51,013 nt of DNA from Aalborgiella sp043775055 (lineage in GTDB: Bacteria > Pseudomonadota > Gammaproteobacteria > Burkholderiales > Burkholderiaceae_C): contig JAYVSU010000130.1 of the NCBI GenBank assembly GCA_043775055.1, positions 1 through 51,013 on the forward strand, read 5' to 3'. The position numbers were made by a program, and so were the translations under genes. The notes under the pieces were generated by a model that was not told the origin of the DNA, made no database searches, and saw only the letters and a program-made list of their open reading frames with translations. Positions 49,978-51,013 of this stretch are shown piece by piece (the first letter of the stretch is position 1; every line of letters begins with the position of its first letter).

Positions 49978-50979
49978 TTGTTTCAACCCAGTTCTTTCTC
50001 ACGTCGCCTCAGCATCGTCGCTGCGGCTGCTCTACTCAGCGTGTCCTTTTCTAGTTTGGCTCAATCAAGCGCATCCAATGCTGCATGGCCTAACAAAACC
50101 ATCAAACTCATTGTCGGTTTTCCGGCTGGCTCATCACCCGACTTAACCGCGCGTACGCTGGCTGAGCCGCTCTCAAAAGCATTAGGTCAACCCGTCGTCG
50201 TTGAAAACAAAGTCGGTGCGGGCGGCAATATTGCTGCAGATTTTGTAGCTAAGGCTACCGATGACCACACCATTGGCCTCTTCATCAACGGCAACATGAC
50301 GATTGCCAAAATGCTCAACCCCAAGCTCAGTTATGATCCGCTCAAAGACTTTGCCCCCATCAGCTTGATTGGTTTCTCACCGTTGGTTTTGGTCGCACCC
50401 ATCAATGCACCGGGTGCCAACGCGCAAGAATTCTTTGCGGCGGCACGCAATGGTGGTAACAAGTGGAGCTACGGCTCGCCAGGTATCGGCTCTGTTGGCC
50501 ATATCGGTATGGAAATGCTCAAAGGTAAAACGGGCATCGACCCGGTGCACATTCCCTACCCGGGCTACCCCCAAGTAGCAACGGCTTTGATTGGCGGTCA
50601 ACTTCAACTGTCGATGATGCCACCAGCTACTGCCAATGCCCAAGTTAAAGCGGGCAAATTGCGTGCGATTGGCATCACCTCCAGTGGCCGCAGCCCATTA
50701 GTACCTGAGATGCCCAGCATGACAGAGGCTGATGTGCGCGGTTTTAACCTAGAAATTTGGAACGCCGTCGCTGGTCCTAAAAACTTGCCTAAACCTGTTG
50801 TTGCAAAACTATCGACCCTGTTCAGCGAGATTGCACGCTCGCCCGACATTCGTCAAAAGCTATTCGCCCAAGGCTGGCAAGTCGCTGGTACGTCGGCTGA
50901 AGGCTTGGCCAGCCGCATCAAGTCTGACACCGCACTTTTGGGCGGCATCATCCAGATGCGTGGCATCAAAAACGAATAA
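49978..50979 (+). CDS. Third Bug/TctC-family solute-binding protein
   Basis: 333 residues from TTG 49978, supported by CGAGGA 7 nt upstream and by the signal peptide FSRRLSIVAAAALLSVSF with a cut near SLAQ. An in-frame upstream start (49927) would add a non-signal stretch. Mature motifs: VGFPAGSSPDLTARTLAEPL, VVENKVGAGGNIAADF, YDPLKDFAPISLIGF. Substrate unknown. Divergent from ispF. Only 34 nt of sequence follow, with nothing recognised. Confidence 0.88.
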   Translation: MFQPSSFSRRLSIVAAAALLSVSFSSLAQSSASNAAWPNKTIKLIVGFPAGSSPDLTARTLAEPLSKALGQPVVVENKVGAGGNIAADFVAKATDDHTIGLFINGNMTIAKMLNPKLSYDPLKDFAPISLIGFSPLVLVAPINAPGANAQEFFAAARNGGNKWSYGSPGIGSVGHIGMEMLKGKTGIDPVHIPYPGYPQVATALIGGQLQLSMMPPATANAQVKAGKLRAIGITSSGRSPLVPEMPSMTEADVRGFNLEIWNAVAGPKNLPKPVVAKLSTLFSEIARSPDIRQKLFAQGWQVAGTSAEGLASRIKSDTALLGGIIQMRGIKNE

Positions 50980-51013
50980 ACACGTTCAAGTTAGTTTGAA
51001 CCGCCCTGTCCGT

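Noticed and set aside
1..51013. tRNA, rRNA, CRISPR arrays, IS elements, prophage genes or replication origins
   Set aside because: None was recognised on reading; repeats seen are short dispersed elements or tandem heptads, not spaced arrays with unique spacers.

Overview
The window reads as chromosomal DNA of a betaproteobacterium of the order Burkholderiales, most likely family Comamonadaceae. The basis is gene content and protein style: an ISC operon with an IscR repressor, a UvrB neighbourhood, several orphan Bug/TctC-type solute-binding proteins, a methylmalonyl-CoA mutase / propionyl-CoA carboxylase operon behind a GntR regulator, intracellular PHB depolymerase, Kup, and an OmpR/EnvZ pair. 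GC is moderate by eye. I found no tRNA, rRNA, IS element, prophage or CRISPR array.

Layout. 1-1.8 kb: dnaQ (cut by the left edge), then an OmpA-like / helix-hairpin-helix gene pair ending in a clear terminator. 1.9-7.5 kb: the ISC iron-sulfur operon iscR-iscS-iscU-iscA-hscB-hscA-fdx, all on the minus strand. 7.7-9.9 kb: uvrB, with an SOS (LexA-type) box between it and a divergent small coiled-coil/zinc-ribbon gene. 10.4-16.1 kb: an accessory-looking stretch with a HEPN-MNT pair, a MarR regulator, two Bug proteins, a sulfatase, a DUF5329 protein and an EF-hand protein. 16.3-22.9 kb: nitronate monooxygenase, aromatic aminotransferase and a set of small enzymes (SDR, DUF1428, VOC, PPOX, SRPBCC/ArsR) that includes a decayed DUF1697 gene. 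23-27.4 kb: a periplasmic-type ATP-dependent DNA ligase, a DODA-type dioxygenase, a PHB depolymerase with a long Ala/Lys/Pro tail, and an RnfB-like ferredoxin. 27.4-38 kb: the propionate/methylmalonyl-CoA operon (mutase, MeaB, PccB, PccA, a VOC epimerase candidate, a Liv-type binding protein) with its divergent GntR regulator. 38-41.3 kb: MAPEG, LysE and EamA membrane proteins and dusA. 41.4-45.6 kb: a short KdpD-like kinase, a KdpE-like regulator and kup. 45.6-51 kb: SIMPL protein, ompR-envZ, ispF and a third Bug protein.

The most striking feature is a dispersed 48-bp repeat, found 13 times (plus one doubtful antisense match), mostly between genes and always 48 bp (16 codons) long. Three copies lie inside genes: hscA, an ArsR regulator, and the signal peptide of a SIMPL protein. 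All three are read in the same frame, ending in (N/F)TPAT. In that frame 8 of the 10 intergenic copies carry a stop at codon 8 or 9, and the three genic copies have lost it. The second notable structure is a GIY-YIG nuclease domain fused to the MeaB G-protein chaperone. The linker is made from a palindromic CTTCGACAAGCTCAG element plus four 21-bp (seven-residue) tandem units. A second copy of the element lies on the far side of an extra gene, as if a cassette had entered the mutase-meaB junction.

Regulatory candidates seen directly are the SOS box at uvrB, an IscR type-1-like site, a PhaR-like palindrome before phaZ, and large inverted repeats before kup and ompR.
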